A stretch of DNA of 64,000 nt from Mesorhizobium sp. (GCA_004020645.1 SAQL01000019.1:75570-139569); one strand, 5' to 3'. Positions 1 through 9,122 are shown, counted from the first letter of the stretch. The notes: generated by a model from the letters alone, not told the origin. Made by a program: numbers and translations.

Positions 1-262
1 CGGCCGCGACGATGCCAGGGTGCAGGTCTCGGTCGAAGACACGACGGATGGGGTCACGGTCGGCGTGTCCGACAACGGCTCGGGCATTCCGCCTGCGATC
101 CTTAAATCGCTGTTCACGCCGTTCAACACATCGAAGGAAAAAGGCCTCGGCCTTGGTCTCGTCATCTCGAAGGACATCGTCGCCGATTACGGCGGCCATA
201 TCGAGGTTTCGAGCGACGACAGCGGCACCCGCTTCACCATCCATCTTGCAAAAGCAGTGTAA
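1..262 (+). CDS. Sensor histidine kinase, C-terminal fragment (DctB-like partner)
   Basis: The window opens inside this gene. The visible ~86 residues are the end of a GHKL ATPase domain: a G1 box (DNGSGIP), an F box (LFTPFNTSKEKG) and a G2 box (GLGLGL) near the C-terminus. This domain binds ATP and phosphorylates the histidine of the kinase. The stop TAA shares its last base with the ATG of the next gene (TAATG), so kinase and regulator are translationally coupled, as in DctB/DctD-type pairs. The sensing domain lies outside the window, so the signal cannot be inferred. Confidence 0.9.
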   Translation, partial: GRDDARVQVSVEDTTDGVTVGVSDNGSGIPPAILKSLFTPFNTSKEKGLGLGLVISKDIVADYGGHIEVSSDDSGTRFTIHLAKAV

Positions 263-1632
263 TGGCCAAGGCAGAAATGACGAACGATGACACCGCGCCA
301 GTCATCCTGATCGATGACGACAGCGATCTCCTGAAGGCCACTGCGCAGACGCTGGAGCTTGCCGGCTTCTCGGTATCGGCTTTTTCGGTGGCGGCCGAGG
401 CGCTGGCGACGCTCGACGCCGGCTTTGCCGGCGTCGTGGTGTCGGATATCCGCATGCCTGAGATCGACGGCCTGCTGCTTTTCGACCGCGTCCTGCGGCT
501 GGACCCGGACATTCCAGTCATCCTGGTCACCGGGCATGGCGACATCGCCATGGCGGTCAAGGCGATCAAGGACGGTGCCTACGACTTCATCACAAAGCCC
601 TTCGCCGCCGACCGGCTGGTGCAGAGCGTGCGCCGCGCCGCGGAAAAGCGCCGCCTGGTGATGGAAAACCGCGCCTTGCGCGAAGCGGCCGGAGAGGCGC
701 AGGACGGCCTGCCGCTGATCGGCCAGACGCCGGCGATGGAAAGGCTGCGCCGGACGCTGCGCCAGATCGCCGACACCGATGTCGATGTGCTGGTGACCGG
801 CGAGACCGGTTCCGGCAAGGAGGTGGTGGCCAGCCTTCTGCATCGCTGGAGCCGCCGCGCCAGGGGTAATTTCGTCGCGCTGAATTGCGGCACGCTGCCG
901 GAGACGGTCATCGAGAGCGAGTTGTTCGGCCATGAGGCCGGCGCCTTCACCGGCGCGCAGAAGAAGCGGATCGGCCGCATCGAACATGCCAGCGGCGGCA
1001 CGCTGTTCCTCGACGAGATCGAAAGCATGCCGGTCTCGACACAGGTGCAGATGCTGCGCGTGCTGGAGATGCGCGAGGTCACGCCGCTGGGCACCAACGA
1101 AATGCGGCCCGTCGACCTGCGCGTCGTTGCGGCCGCCAAGGTCGATCTCGGCGATCCGCACCAGCGCGGCGCTTTCCGCGAGGACCTCTACTACCGGCTC
1201 AACGTGGTGACGATCTCCATTCCGCCGCTGCGCGAGCGCCGGGACGACGTCGCCCTGCTGTTCTTCTATTTCGCCGAGCGCGCCGCCGCCCGCTTCAGGC
1301 GTCCGGTGCCGGCGGTGCCGGCCGCGGTGCACCGCCACCTCAGGGAGCATGACTGGCCGGGCAATGTGCGCGAACTCGCGCATTTCGCCGAGCGGTTTGT
1401 GCTTGGATTGGAGGAAGGTGCCGGAGCGCCATCCCCTGCCCCAACCCAGCCGGATGCCGCCATGAAGCTGCCGGAGCGGCTGGAGCGCTACGAGGCCGAC
1501 ATCATCCGCGAGACGCTTGGCCGCAACGAGGGCGACGTCAGGCGCACGATCGAAGCACTGGGGATTCCGCGCAAGACCTTTTATGACAAGCTACAGCGCC
1601 ACGGCATCGTGCGCAGCGAGTTTTCGAGATGA
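262..1632 (+). CDS. Sigma-54-dependent NtrC-family response regulator (DctD-like)
   Basis: 456 residues with the full NtrC layout. The receiver domain (about 13-125) has acidic pocket D18-D20, phosphoacceptor D62 in VVVSDIRMP and conserved K112. The central AAA+ domain has Walker A GETGSGKE (180-187), the sigma-54 contact loop GAFTGA (227-232) and Walker B GGTLFLDEIE (245-254). A Fis-type helix-turn-helix lies at the C-terminus (about 425-450). It should activate RpoN promoters after phosphorylation by the upstream kinase. The order and overlap match DctB/DctD of rhizobia, which control C4-dicarboxylate uptake, but no dctA is visible, so the dct name is not assigned. Confidence 0.93.
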   Translation: MAKAEMTNDDTAPVILIDDDSDLLKATAQTLELAGFSVSAFSVAAEALATLDAGFAGVVVSDIRMPEIDGLLLFDRVLRLDPDIPVILVTGHGDIAMAVKAIKDGAYDFITKPFAADRLVQSVRRAAEKRRLVMENRALREAAGEAQDGLPLIGQTPAMERLRRTLRQIADTDVDVLVTGETGSGKEVVASLLHRWSRRARGNFVALNCGTLPETVIESELFGHEAGAFTGAQKKRIGRIEHASGGTLFLDEIESMPVSTQVQMLRVLEMREVTPLGTNEMRPVDLRVVAAAKVDLGDPHQRGAFREDLYYRLNVVTISIPPLRERRDDVALLFFYFAERAAARFRRPVPAVPAAVHRHLREHDWPGNVRELAHFAERFVLGLEEGAGAPSPAPTQPDAAMKLPERLERYEADIIRETLGRNEGDVRRTIEALGIPRKTFYDKLQRHGIVRSEFSR

Positions 1633-1879
1633 AGGATGCCGGCGCCTCGGCCGAGCGGCTCGGCTACTTCGCGTCGTGGAAGATAACGCCGACGGCGTGG
1701 CCGTCATATGGGTGAAACAGCGCGCGCAACCAACCGTTTCCTGCCAAAAGTGAATTTGGCGTGGAACGGGACGCGAGGCCTCGCCGCAGCTTCGATTGGC
1801 TCAAGCCTTCTTGCGATAAGTAAATATCCATTTGCCATTTCCATGAGATGATGAACCATAAGGCTGGCGGGGTGAGTGC

Positions 1880-3319
1880 ATGGTTCGAGAACGGCATCGG
1901 CTTTTCTGGCGGGCGTTGGTCGGCCTCATGGTCTTGCTGGCAATGGCATCTTGTGCTCCGGTTGACCAAAATTTTGCGGACTGCGTTAGTCAAGCCGTCG
2001 GGACCATTCGGCAAATCGAGGCCTGCACGCAGATCATCGAGAACGGGAGTGGACCCGCCGACAAGCGTAGCACCGCCTACTTCCTGCGCGGCAATAGCTG
2101 GGGCGCAAAGGCGGACTATGACCGTGCCATTGTCGATTTCGACAAGGCAGTCGACCTCAATCCAAACAATGCCGAATACTACTTTTACCGGGGTGTCACC
2201 TGGTCGAACAAACACGATTTCAGCCACGCCATCGCGGATTACAACCGGGCAATCGGCCTCGCTCCCAGCGTCAGCAAATACTATAACAGCCGCGGCTTGA
2301 GCTGGGCATACAAGGGGGATGATACTCGTGCCATCGCTGACTTCGATCAGGCGATCCGCCGCGAGCCCAAAAATGCCGAAGCCTACGCCAATCGGGGTCT
2401 CGCCTCGACACGCAAAATCGACCTTGATCGTGCCATCGCCGATTTCGACCAGGCGATCAGCCTCGATGCGAAACAAGGCGACGCCTACAATGGTCGGGGG
2501 GTGGCCTGGACACACAAAGGCGATTACGGCCGCGCCATCGCCGACTATAGCCAAGCGATCAGCCTCAATCCCAAAACCGAATATGCCTATATGAATCGAG
2601 GCACTGCTAGGGCCCACAAGGGCGACTATCAACAGGCAATCGCCGACTATGACGAAGCGATCAGCAATGATCCGAAGCAGGCCGAAGCCTATTATGGGCG
2701 AGGCGTAGCCCGAGCCAACGTAAATGACAGTGACGGCGCCTTCGCCGACTATGAACAGGCAATCACGCTCGATCCGAAATTCGTAAACGCCTACAACAAC
2801 CGAGGACTGCTGTTAATTGAGAAGGGCGACTACGACCACGCCGTTACAGACTACAACCAGGCGATCAGCCTCGATCCGAAAAATGCCATCTTCTATTCCA
2901 ATCGAGGTCTGGCGTGGGCCAATAAGGGCGACAATGGCCGTGCCATCGCCGACTATAACGAAGCGATTAGGCTCGATCCGAAATTTGGCGATGCCTACTA
3001 CAACAGAGGCAACACCTGGACAGCAATGGCCGACAACGACCGCGCCGTTGCCGACTACAGCCAAGCAATTCGGCTCGATCCGACTAATGCCAAGATCTAC
3101 AGCAACCGCGGCTTGGCCTTGTACAACAAGGAGGAATACGACCTCGCCATTGCCGATTTTGACCAGGCGATCACCATCAATCCGAGGGAGCCAATCTTCT
3201 ACAACACCGAGGTATGTCCTGGTCACACAAGGGCGACGGCGATCGCGCGGTCGCGGATTTCACCCGAGCGATCGGCCTCGACCCGAAATACGCATACGCT
3301 TACCGGAATCGAGGCCTGA
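1880..3319 (+). CDS. TPR-repeat lipoprotein, N-terminal part of a frameshifted gene
   Basis: Begins with a basic, hydrophobic signal sequence ending in a lipobox-like MASC near residue 26, so the protein is probably exported and lipid-anchored. From about residue 68 it is an array of 34-residue tetratricopeptide repeats of the type AYxNRGxAWxxKGDxDRAIADYxxAIxLDPK. Eleven full repeats are in this frame. In the twelfth, after FYNT (about 3208), one base is missing: the expected T-R-G-M becomes T-E-V, and the frame runs on into unrelated residues to a stop at 3319. The array continues in the next frame (see 3214-4461). TPR arrays are protein-interaction scaffolds; the specific partner is unknown. 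Confidence 0.8.
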   Translation: MVRERHRLFWRALVGLMVLLAMASCAPVDQNFADCVSQAVGTIRQIEACTQIIENGSGPADKRSTAYFLRGNSWGAKADYDRAIVDFDKAVDLNPNNAEYYFYRGVTWSNKHDFSHAIADYNRAIGLAPSVSKYYNSRGLSWAYKGDDTRAIADFDQAIRREPKNAEAYANRGLASTRKIDLDRAIADFDQAISLDAKQGDAYNGRGVAWTHKGDYGRAIADYSQAISLNPKTEYAYMNRGTARAHKGDYQQAIADYDEAISNDPKQAEAYYGRGVARANVNDSDGAFADYEQAITLDPKFVNAYNNRGLLLIEKGDYDHAVTDYNQAISLDPKNAIFYSNRGLAWANKGDNGRAIADYNEAIRLDPKFGDAYYNRGNTWTAMADNDRAVADYSQAIRLDPTNAKIYSNRGLALYNKEEYDLAIADFDQAITINPREPIFYNTEVCPGHTRATAIARSRISPERSASTRNTHTLTGIEA

Positions 3320-4130
3320 TGCGGGCCGCGAAGGGCGACTATGACCGCGCGATCGCCGACTACGATCACGCGATCGGCGCCGATGCGAAATACGCGGACG
3401 CCTACAGCAGCCGGGGCGCTGCCTTGCTAAGCAAAGGCTACAATGACGGCGCAATCACCGATTTCAATCAGGCCATACGCATCGACCCGAAGCAGATCGA
3501 CGCCTATGTGAATCGAGGCTTGGCCCGTGTGCACAAAAGCGATTTCGACCAGGCCCTGGTCGATTACGACAAGGCGATCAGTCTCGATCCGAAACATGCT
3601 GGAGCCCACAACGGTCGAGGCCTCGTCTGGTTCAGCAAGGGCGAAACTGAGCGCGCTATCGCCGAATACGACAAGGCGATCGACCTCGATCCGAAACAGG
3701 CCGACGCTTACAGCAATCGAGGACTGGCCTGGAGACGCATGGGTCACGTCGACCGCGCAATGGCCGACTTCGATCAGGCTATCAGCATCGATTCGAAAAA
3801 CGCCCATGCTCATTACAATCGAGGCATGGCGTGGTCCGCCAAGGGCGACGACGATCGCGCCATGATCGATTACAACCAGGCGATCAGTCTCGATCCCAAA
3901 AACATCGATGCGTACAAGAGTCGAGGACTGATTTGGGCTGCCAAGGGTGACAATGCCCGCGCCATTGCCGAATACAGCACGGTGATCCTCCTTCACCCCA
4001 AATATGTCTACGGCTACTTGGGTCGAGGTATTCTCAATTTCTATTCCGGCGAGCTTGCCAAGGCACAAGCCGATTTCGAGCAGGCAGCAAAGCTCGAGCC
4101 CGATGATATCTATGTTGCGATCTGGCTTGA
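2085..4130 (+). repeat. Tandem 102-bp coding repeat (20 TPR units)
   Basis: The DNA repeats with a 102-bp period (34 codons). Recurrent words are GACCGCGCCATCGCCGACTA and AGCCTCGATCCGAAA. Units differ by many substitutions, so this is an old protein repeat and not a recent microsatellite. Such an array is a natural substrate for slippage, recombination and misassembly. Confidence 0.85.
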
Positions 4131-4461
4131 TATGGCCAAACGGCGCAACGCCATGGCGGGCTATTTGCGGGAAGCGGCAAGCAAGCTCGACATGACGAAA
4201 TGGCCGGCGCCGGTGGTTCACATGCTGCTTGGGGAACAGACGCCAGCCGCGGTGCTGGCGGCTGCCGATGACCTGGATGTGACCACGAAAACTGGACAAG
4301 TATGTGAGGCCAATTTCTATACTGCCGAACTCTATCGGCTTCAGGGACACGACGATGAAGCCTTGCGGCTTTACAAGATCGCGGTCAGCAATTGCCCTAG
4401 GAATTTCGACGAATACCGTGCTGCCAGGCTTGCCCTGCGCGAACTCGGCATGCTCCCTTAG
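3214..4461 (+). CDS. TPR-repeat protein, C-terminal part of the same frameshifted gene
   Basis: Continues the repeat array in the other frame. It starts inside repeat 12 at MSWSHKGDGDRA and carries repeats 13-20, then a C-terminal domain of about 150 residues without TPR consensus that contains a weak TPR-like pair near the end. There is no signal peptide and no convincing ribosome binding site at 3214, so this is not an independent gene. Restoring one C in the ACCGAGG at 3206-3212 joins it to the upstream part, giving a protein of about 860 residues with 20 tandem repeats. It may be a real pseudogene or a homopolymer base-calling error. Confidence 0.75.
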   Translation: MSWSHKGDGDRAVADFTRAIGLDPKYAYAYRNRGLMRAAKGDYDRAIADYDHAIGADAKYADAYSSRGAALLSKGYNDGAITDFNQAIRIDPKQIDAYVNRGLARVHKSDFDQALVDYDKAISLDPKHAGAHNGRGLVWFSKGETERAIAEYDKAIDLDPKQADAYSNRGLAWRRMGHVDRAMADFDQAISIDSKNAHAHYNRGMAWSAKGDDDRAMIDYNQAISLDPKNIDAYKSRGLIWAAKGDNARAIAEYSTVILLHPKYVYGYLGRGILNFYSGELAKAQADFEQAAKLEPDDIYVAIWLDMAKRRNAMAGYLREAASKLDMTKWPAPVVHMLLGEQTPAAVLAAADDLDVTTKTGQVCEANFYTAELYRLQGHDDEALRLYKIAVSNCPRNFDEYRAARLALRELGMLP

Positions 4462-4587
4462 AGCCGAACCCTGCCAAGCTAATTCAGGCCGGGCCGCGCC
4501 CATCTGTAAGGAATGCATCCCGGAGGAGATTCCGATCTTCGAAGGCCTGCGCTACACTTGGTCCACTTCAACCGGGCCGCCACGTCC

Positions 4588-5313
4588 ATGATTGTCCAGA
4601 CCTGCATCAATGGCGCGCGCAGCGCCGATTTCCATCCGCAACTGCCGCTTGGCGCGGAAGCCATGGCGCGCGACGGCGCGGCTTGCGTGGCTGCAGGTGC
4701 GGCCGAGTTGCATGTCCATGCGCGCGGGCTCGATGGCCGCGAAAGTCTTGCGCCCGAGGCGATTGACGGGACCGTGCTGGCGCTGCGCCGCGCCTGCCCG
4801 GGAACGCTGATCGGCGTGTCGACCGGCGCCTGGATCGAGAATGATGACGAGCGCACACTTGCCGCGATCGCCGGCTGGAGCGAATTGCCTGACTACGCGT
4901 CGGTTAATCTGAGCGAGGAAGCCGCGCCCGAGGTCATGCAAAGCCTGCGGCAGCGCGGCATCGGCATCGAAGCCGGGCTCGCCTCCGTCGCTGACGCCGA
5001 GCGCCTGGTCCGGCTCGACCGTGGCAACCAGGTGCTGCGCATCCTGATCGAGATCTCCGAGCAGGAGTTGGACGCGGCGCTGGAGGTCAGCGACGGCATC
5101 GCGGCGGTGCTCGACCGCGCCGGGATGCGTCGCGCCATATTGCTGCACGGCGCCGACGCCACGGTGTGGCCGTTCGTGCGCAGGGCGGCGGAGCGGCGCT
5201 GGTCGACGCGTATCGGGCTGGAAGACGGCAAGGCGCTTCCGGACGGCAGTACGGCATCAGGCAATGCCGCGCTGACGGCTGCTGCCGTCGCGATTTTCCG
5301 GGCCGGTTGCTGA
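4588..5313 (+). CDS. Beta-keto acid cleavage enzyme (BKACE, DUF849) family protein
   Basis: The chosen ATG gives 241 residues starting MIVQTCINGARS; an upstream in-frame ATG at 4513 would add 25 residues without family character. The HVHAR motif (LHVHARGLDG) is the metal-binding His-x-His of BKACE enzymes, which condense a beta-keto acid with acetyl-CoA to yield acetoacetate and a new CoA ester (Kce of lysine fermentation is the prototype). The protein is shorter than the usual 270-310 residues. The gene stands alone between a TPR gene and a convergent quinone reductase, so the substrate is not predictable. Confidence 0.8.
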   Translation: MIVQTCINGARSADFHPQLPLGAEAMARDGAACVAAGAAELHVHARGLDGRESLAPEAIDGTVLALRRACPGTLIGVSTGAWIENDDERTLAAIAGWSELPDYASVNLSEEAAPEVMQSLRQRGIGIEAGLASVADAERLVRLDRGNQVLRILIEISEQELDAALEVSDGIAAVLDRAGMRRAILLHGADATVWPFVRRAAERRWSTRIGLEDGKALPDGSTASGNAALTAAAVAIFRAGC

Positions 5314-5363
5314 TTCATCCCATAGGTTTCGGGCGCCTTGCCCGATCTTTTCGGGATGCTGCG

Positions 5364-6200
5364 TCAGGCCACGTCCCGCAAAGTCGAAAGCGGCGTCGTC
5401 GACATGGAGGTTGCGCTGGCGCGATCCTCGTGAAGCGCGAAGCCCGTTGCGCCTGGATCGCCCAGTTCGGGGCGGAGCTGCATGCTCGGGATGTGGTAGT
5501 CACCGCCATTCTGCTGCCGGTAGGGAATGGGCCGGATTGTCTCGAGCGTTCGCATCCTTTCGCGCAGCCGCTCCGCGACAGGCTCGAAATCGGCCTCCCC
5601 AAAACGATCCACTCTGTAGACCACGAACGGCGGCAGCACGTCGTAGCCCGGATAATAGAGTATCCCGTGATTGATCGGGAACAGCAGGTCGTCGATCGGG
5701 CCGTTGACGCCGCGGGCGGAGTAATGCTCTTCCCAGCCGCCGGTGGTCACGATCAGCATCGCGCGCTTGCCGGCGAGCGTTCCCTCGCCAAAGCGGTCAC
5801 CCCATCGCTTGTCGCTATGCTCGCCGACACCATAGGCGAAGCCGTAGGCGTACACCCGATCGACCCAACCCTTGAGGATCGCCGGCATGGCGTACCACCA
5901 CAGCGGGAACTGGAGGATCAGCGTGTCGGCCCACAGCAGCTTGTCGATCTCTGCTTTAACATCTTTGGCTAGCAAGTTGGTCGCAAATGCCTTTTTGGAA
6001 GCGCCAGCCGGCAGGAAGCGCGCTTCGGGCGGCCACGACGGAAAGTCGGCACGGTCCACCTCGGATTTCCAGCCATCGGCATAGAGGTCCGATATCAGCA
6101 CCTCATGGCCCTGGGCCTCCAGTTCCCTGACGGCGACGTCACGCAAAGCGCCGTTGAGCGAACGCGGTTCGGGATGAGCAAAAACAAGCAGGACTTTCAT
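5364..6200 (-). CDS. NAD(P)H:quinone oxidoreductase, flavodoxin-like fold
   Basis: 278 residues. The start MKVLLVFAHPEPRSLN is the FMN/FAD-binding beta-strand and loop of the NQO1/KefF/MdaB family. FPLWWYAMPAILKGWVDRV is the conserved FMN/active-site segment, and TTGGWEEHYSARG follows. Such enzymes perform two-electron reduction of quinones or electrophiles and protect against redox cycling. The gene is divergent from a LysR regulator 93 bp away, the usual arrangement for an electrophile-inducible reductase and its activator. Confidence 0.88.
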   Translation of the reverse strand: MKVLLVFAHPEPRSLNGALRDVAVRELEAQGHEVLISDLYADGWKSEVDRADFPSWPPEARFLPAGASKKAFATNLLAKDVKAEIDKLLWADTLILQFPLWWYAMPAILKGWVDRVYAYGFAYGVGEHSDKRWGDRFGEGTLAGKRAMLIVTTGGWEEHYSARGVNGPIDDLLFPINHGILYYPGYDVLPPFVVYRVDRFGEADFEPVAERLRERMRTLETIRPIPYRQQNGGDYHIPSMQLRPELGDPGATGFALHEDRASATSMSTTPLSTLRDVA

Positions 6201-6273
6201 GGGTCAACTCCGAAGAAGGACGATAGACGCTGAAGGTAGCCAGCCCCGGGATGATCCGCTATATCCAGGCAAT

Positions 6274-6287
6274 GCATAAGATTATGC
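6274..6287. promoter_or_regulatory. Inverted repeat between the quinone reductase and LysR genes
   Basis: GCATAA-GA-TTATGC is a perfect 6-bp inverted repeat in the 93-bp divergent intergenic region, ending 6 bp before the LysR start codon. Its position suggests an operator for the neighbouring LysR protein. This is inferred from symmetry and location only. Confidence 0.4.
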
Positions 6288-6293
6288 CGAATA

Positions 6294-7217
6294 ATGGATA
6301 GGTCTGATGTGACCCTCGAGCGCATGCGCACTTTCGTTCGCGTCGCCGAGCGCGGCAGCCTGTCGGCGGTGGCGCGCGAACTCGGAGTTGGGCAGTCGAC
6401 GGTCACACGGCATCTGCGCGAGCTCGAAGACGCCGTCGGCGTGCCCTTGCTCAGCAGGACCACCCGGCGTGTCACGATGACCGATGAAGGCAGCCGTTAC
6501 TATGCCGACGCCGCCCAGATCCTGCGCCTCGTCGAGCAGGCCGGCGATGAGGCACGGGGCACGCGCGGGGCTTCGGCCGGTACGATCCGGATATCCTGCA
6601 CGGCGGCGCTCGGGGTCTTGCACGTCAGCCGGCTGATCTTCGCCTTTCAGGACCGCTATCCCGACGTCGGGGTCGATCTCAGCCTCACCGACGAGCGCAT
6701 CAACCTTGTGCGGGAGGGCGTCGACATCGCGCTTCGCCTCGGTCCGCTCACCGACAGCTCGATGAAACTGCGGGCGCTCGGCCAGTCCCGGCGTTTGCTG
6801 GTGGCAGCACCAGCCTATCTGGCGGCGCGGGGCAGACCGGCTGTCCCGCAGGACCTGCCTGGCCATGAAGGCATCCGGATGTCGAACATCGCGGGAAGCG
6901 ATACGCTCGCCCTGCAGGGGCCGGGCGGCGAACGCCACGCGGTGTCTTTCGGCGGCCGATTTCGGGTCGACCATGGGCTTGCCGCCCGCGAAGCGCTCGT
7001 CGCCGGGCGCGGTATCGCACCTGCCCATCGCTGGCTTGTCGACGATCTCTTGGCGGCCGGCCGGCTGGAAGTGATCCTGCCAGACTACGCCCCGCCTCCC
7101 ATACCGCTGAGCATGCTGATCGTCCCGGAACGCGCGGGCATTGCTCGGGTCCGGCTGCTGGTCGACTTTCTCGCCGAGCGGATCGGCGGCATTCCAGGGA
7201 TCGACAAGCCGCGTTAG
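6294..7217 (+). CDS. LysR-family transcriptional regulator
   Basis: 307 residues. The N-terminal winged helix (about 6-65) contains SLSAVARELGVGQSTVTRHLRE, followed by LLSRTTRRVTMTDEG, a strong LysR signature. Residues 95-295 form the type 2 periplasmic-binding-like effector domain, close in style to the CrgA/PA2206 group that controls quinone- or aldehyde-responsive genes. Divergence from the quinone reductase makes that gene the likely target. ATG 6294 was chosen because it fits the N-terminal length of the family. Confidence 0.9.
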   Translation: MDRSDVTLERMRTFVRVAERGSLSAVARELGVGQSTVTRHLRELEDAVGVPLLSRTTRRVTMTDEGSRYYADAAQILRLVEQAGDEARGTRGASAGTIRISCTAALGVLHVSRLIFAFQDRYPDVGVDLSLTDERINLVREGVDIALRLGPLTDSSMKLRALGQSRRLLVAAPAYLAARGRPAVPQDLPGHEGIRMSNIAGSDTLALQGPGGERHAVSFGGRFRVDHGLAAREALVAGRGIAPAHRWLVDDLLAAGRLEVILPDYAPPPIPLSMLIVPERAGIARVRLLVDFLAERIGGIPGIDKPR

Positions 7218-7309
7218 CCGGCTTGCCCTCAGCCGGCCACGACACCGGCAAGCCCTGTTGACAGGCGGCCGAACGCTCTTGCGATTTCAAAAGATACACC
7301 CTAAGCTGT

Positions 7310-7355
7310 TTTCATATCAGAAAGAAAACTCCATCATTTCTTTCCATTTATGAAA
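7310..7355. promoter_or_regulatory. Nested inverted repeats upstream of the Lrp gene
   Basis: Two perfect inverted repeats share one centre near 7332: TTTCATA (7310-7316) with TATGAAA (7349-7355), and inside them GAAAGAAA (7320-7327) with TTTCTTTC (7337-7344). The stretch is AT-rich in a GC-rich background and ends 10 bp before the predicted TTG start. It fits an Lrp/AsnC-type operator used for autoregulation. Confidence 0.5.
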
Positions 7356-7365
7356 GCCTAAGCGT

Positions 7366-7896
7366 TTGCGGGAACATCTCGATCAAACCGACCGGCGACT
7401 GGTCAAGCTGCTGTCGCAGGATGCGCAGCTTGGAGTCAATCGGCTCGCCGAGAAGATGGCCGTCTCGGTGCCGACGGTGCGCATGCGGTTGCGCAACCTG
7501 CTCGACCGCAACCTGCTCAAGATCGTCGGGCTACTCAACCTGACCGAGCGCCCAGAATTGATCTCGGCGATCGTCGGCATCAATGCGCAGGGGCGAGGCC
7601 GGGCTCGGGAACTGGCGCAGCGCATCGCCGAACTGCCTTTCGTGAACTCGGCCTCCGTCGTCACCGGACGCTTCGACATCATCGTCGACGTGACGGTGGC
7701 CGGCGATGTCGCCGATCTCTATCGCGTCACCAGCGAGCTGATCCCCGGCGCGGGCGAGCCCGGCGAAGTCGTGCGCAGCGAGACCTTCGTCGTCATGGCC
7801 TCCTGCAACAAATGGGTCAGCCTGCCAGAAGGCTGCTGGTCGGACGAGACCAAGCGCGACGAAACTGGGCGGCACGAAACTGGCCGAATGCCATGA
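7366..7896 (+). CDS. Lrp/AsnC-family transcriptional regulator
   Basis: 176 residues from a TTG start. The N-terminal helix-turn-helix reads LDQTDRRLVKLLSQDAQLG...LAEKMAVSVPTVRMRLRNL. A RAM ligand-binding domain follows, with VTGRFDIIVDVTV as its typical G-x-D segment. The C-terminal tail carries a short DETKRDETGRHETGR repeat unlike most Lrp proteins. The stop overlaps the next ATG (ATGA), so it is coupled to the saccharopine dehydrogenase-like gene and probably controls it and the transporter. The only nearby ATG (7350) is out of frame, so TTG is accepted with some doubt. Confidence 0.85.
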   Translation: MREHLDQTDRRLVKLLSQDAQLGVNRLAEKMAVSVPTVRMRLRNLLDRNLLKIVGLLNLTERPELISAIVGINAQGRGRARELAQRIAELPFVNSASVVTGRFDIIVDVTVAGDVADLYRVTSELIPGAGEPGEVVRSETFVVMASCNKWVSLPEGCWSDETKRDETGRHETGRMP

Positions 7897-9056
7897 AGAT
7901 CGCGGTCCTCGGCGGCCTCGGCCTACAGGGCCGTGCGGCGATCGCCGATCTCGTCGCCAGCGCCGATGTCGAAGAGGTCGTCTGCGTCGATACTGCGCCG
8001 GATGGGGCAGCCCGCCTAGGCGGCCTGACCGACCCTGCCCGCGTGCGTTTCGTCGTGCCGGAAGGCGCGATCGCCCCTGTGTTGGCGAACGTGCTGGCGG
8101 GTGTCGACGCCGCCATCGATCTGTTGCCGCAGCCGCTGATGCGCGAAGCGGTGCTGGCCGCGATCGCGACGCGCACGCCGCTGGTCACCAGCAATTACGG
8201 CAAGACGATCACCGACCTCGCCCCGGCGGCGGAAGCGGCCGGCGTCTCGATCATGACCGAATGCGGGCTCGACCCCGGCATCGACCTTGTGCTCTACGCG
8301 CGCACCGCCCGTCAGTTCGACGCCATCACAACAATCGACTCCTATTGCGGCGGCATTCCCGAGCCGACGGCGATGGCCAAGCCGCTATGCTACAAGGTGA
8401 GCTGGAATTTTGACATGGTTCTGATGAGCCAGAACCGCGACAGCGTGCTGGTCGAGAACGGCCAACGGGTCGAGGTGCCGGCTGGCTGCCAGCACGACAA
8501 TCCGTTCATCCATCAGATCGAGGTCGAGGAGCTGGGCAGGCTGGAAGCCTTCCCCAATGGCGATGCGCCCCATTATGCCGGCATGCTTGCCGCCGCCAAG
8601 GGGCTGCAGCGCTCCGGCCGCTACTCGCTGCGCTGGCCGGGCTGGTCGGCATTCTGGGCGCCGCTGAAGGAGCTTGGCTTCCTTTCCGAAGACAAGATAC
8701 CCGGTGTTGGCGCCAGCCCACGTGAATTTCTCGGCCGGCTGCTCGGCCCGCAACTGCAATATAGCGCCGACGAGAGGGACCTGTGCGTGATGCGTAATGT
8801 CTTCTCAGGCACCCAAGGCGGTCGCCGCAAGACGGTGACATCGGACCTGGTCATCGAACGCGACCTCGCATCCGGCCTGTTCGGCATGAGCCTCGGCGTC
8901 GGCTATCCCGCCAGCATCGTGGCGCAGATGCTGGCGCGGGGCGAAATTACCGAGCCCGGCCTGCTCAACCCACTGTTGCATGTGCCAGACGGCCGCTTTC
9001 TCGATGAGCTGGCCCGGCGCGGTATACGGGTATCCGAAACGATCAGGTGGGACTGA
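7893..9056 (+). CDS. Saccharopine dehydrogenase-like NAD(P)-dependent oxidoreductase
   Basis: 387 residues from the ATG that overlaps the Lrp stop. The N-terminus MKIAVLGGLGLQGRAAIADL is a Rossmann dinucleotide-binding loop; MTECGLDPGIDLVLYAR and CGGIPEP are typical of the saccharopine reductase / Lys9-like family, which makes or splits secondary-amine amino acids. It sits between an Lrp regulator and an amino acid importer, so it probably oxidises an imported lysine-derived or opine-like compound. Saccharopine itself is possible but unproven. Confidence 0.82.
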   Translation: MKIAVLGGLGLQGRAAIADLVASADVEEVVCVDTAPDGAARLGGLTDPARVRFVVPEGAIAPVLANVLAGVDAAIDLLPQPLMREAVLAAIATRTPLVTSNYGKTITDLAPAAEAAGVSIMTECGLDPGIDLVLYARTARQFDAITTIDSYCGGIPEPTAMAKPLCYKVSWNFDMVLMSQNRDSVLVENGQRVEVPAGCQHDNPFIHQIEVEELGRLEAFPNGDAPHYAGMLAAAKGLQRSGRYSLRWPGWSAFWAPLKELGFLSEDKIPGVGASPREFLGRLLGPQLQYSADERDLCVMRNVFSGTQGGRRKTVTSDLVIERDLASGLFGMSLGVGYPASIVAQMLARGEITEPGLLNPLLHVPDGRFLDELARRGIRVSETIRWD

Positions 9057-9107
9057 AGGACTTTCGAACGGTGGTCGCCGCCGGCAACAGCGCTGCCGCT
9101 CAAAAAG

Positions 9108-9122
9108 CACCCCAAAGGGGTG
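9108..9122 (+). other. Short hairpin upstream of the transporter gene
   Basis: CACCCC-AAA-GGGGTG is a perfect 6-bp stem with a 3-nt loop, 46 bp before the binding-protein start. It is not followed by a T-run, so it is more likely an mRNA-stabilising hairpin or weak attenuator between the dehydrogenase and the binding-protein gene. Confidence 0.35.

Noticed and set aside
187..1383. 398-codon minus-strand frame opposite the response regulator
   Set aside because: Shadow of a GC-rich gene; no start signal and no domain, while the plus strand has a perfect NtrC protein.
2085..4130. Regular 102-bp spacing considered as a CRISPR-like array
   Set aside because: Units are coding, diverged and lack spacers; they encode TPR motifs.
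1664..4518. Long minus-strand frames (1664-2632, 2813-3226, 3427-4518) with repeated VIVGDG-like segments
   Set aside because: They are antisense readings of the TPR repeat array; the periodicity comes from the plus-strand repeats.
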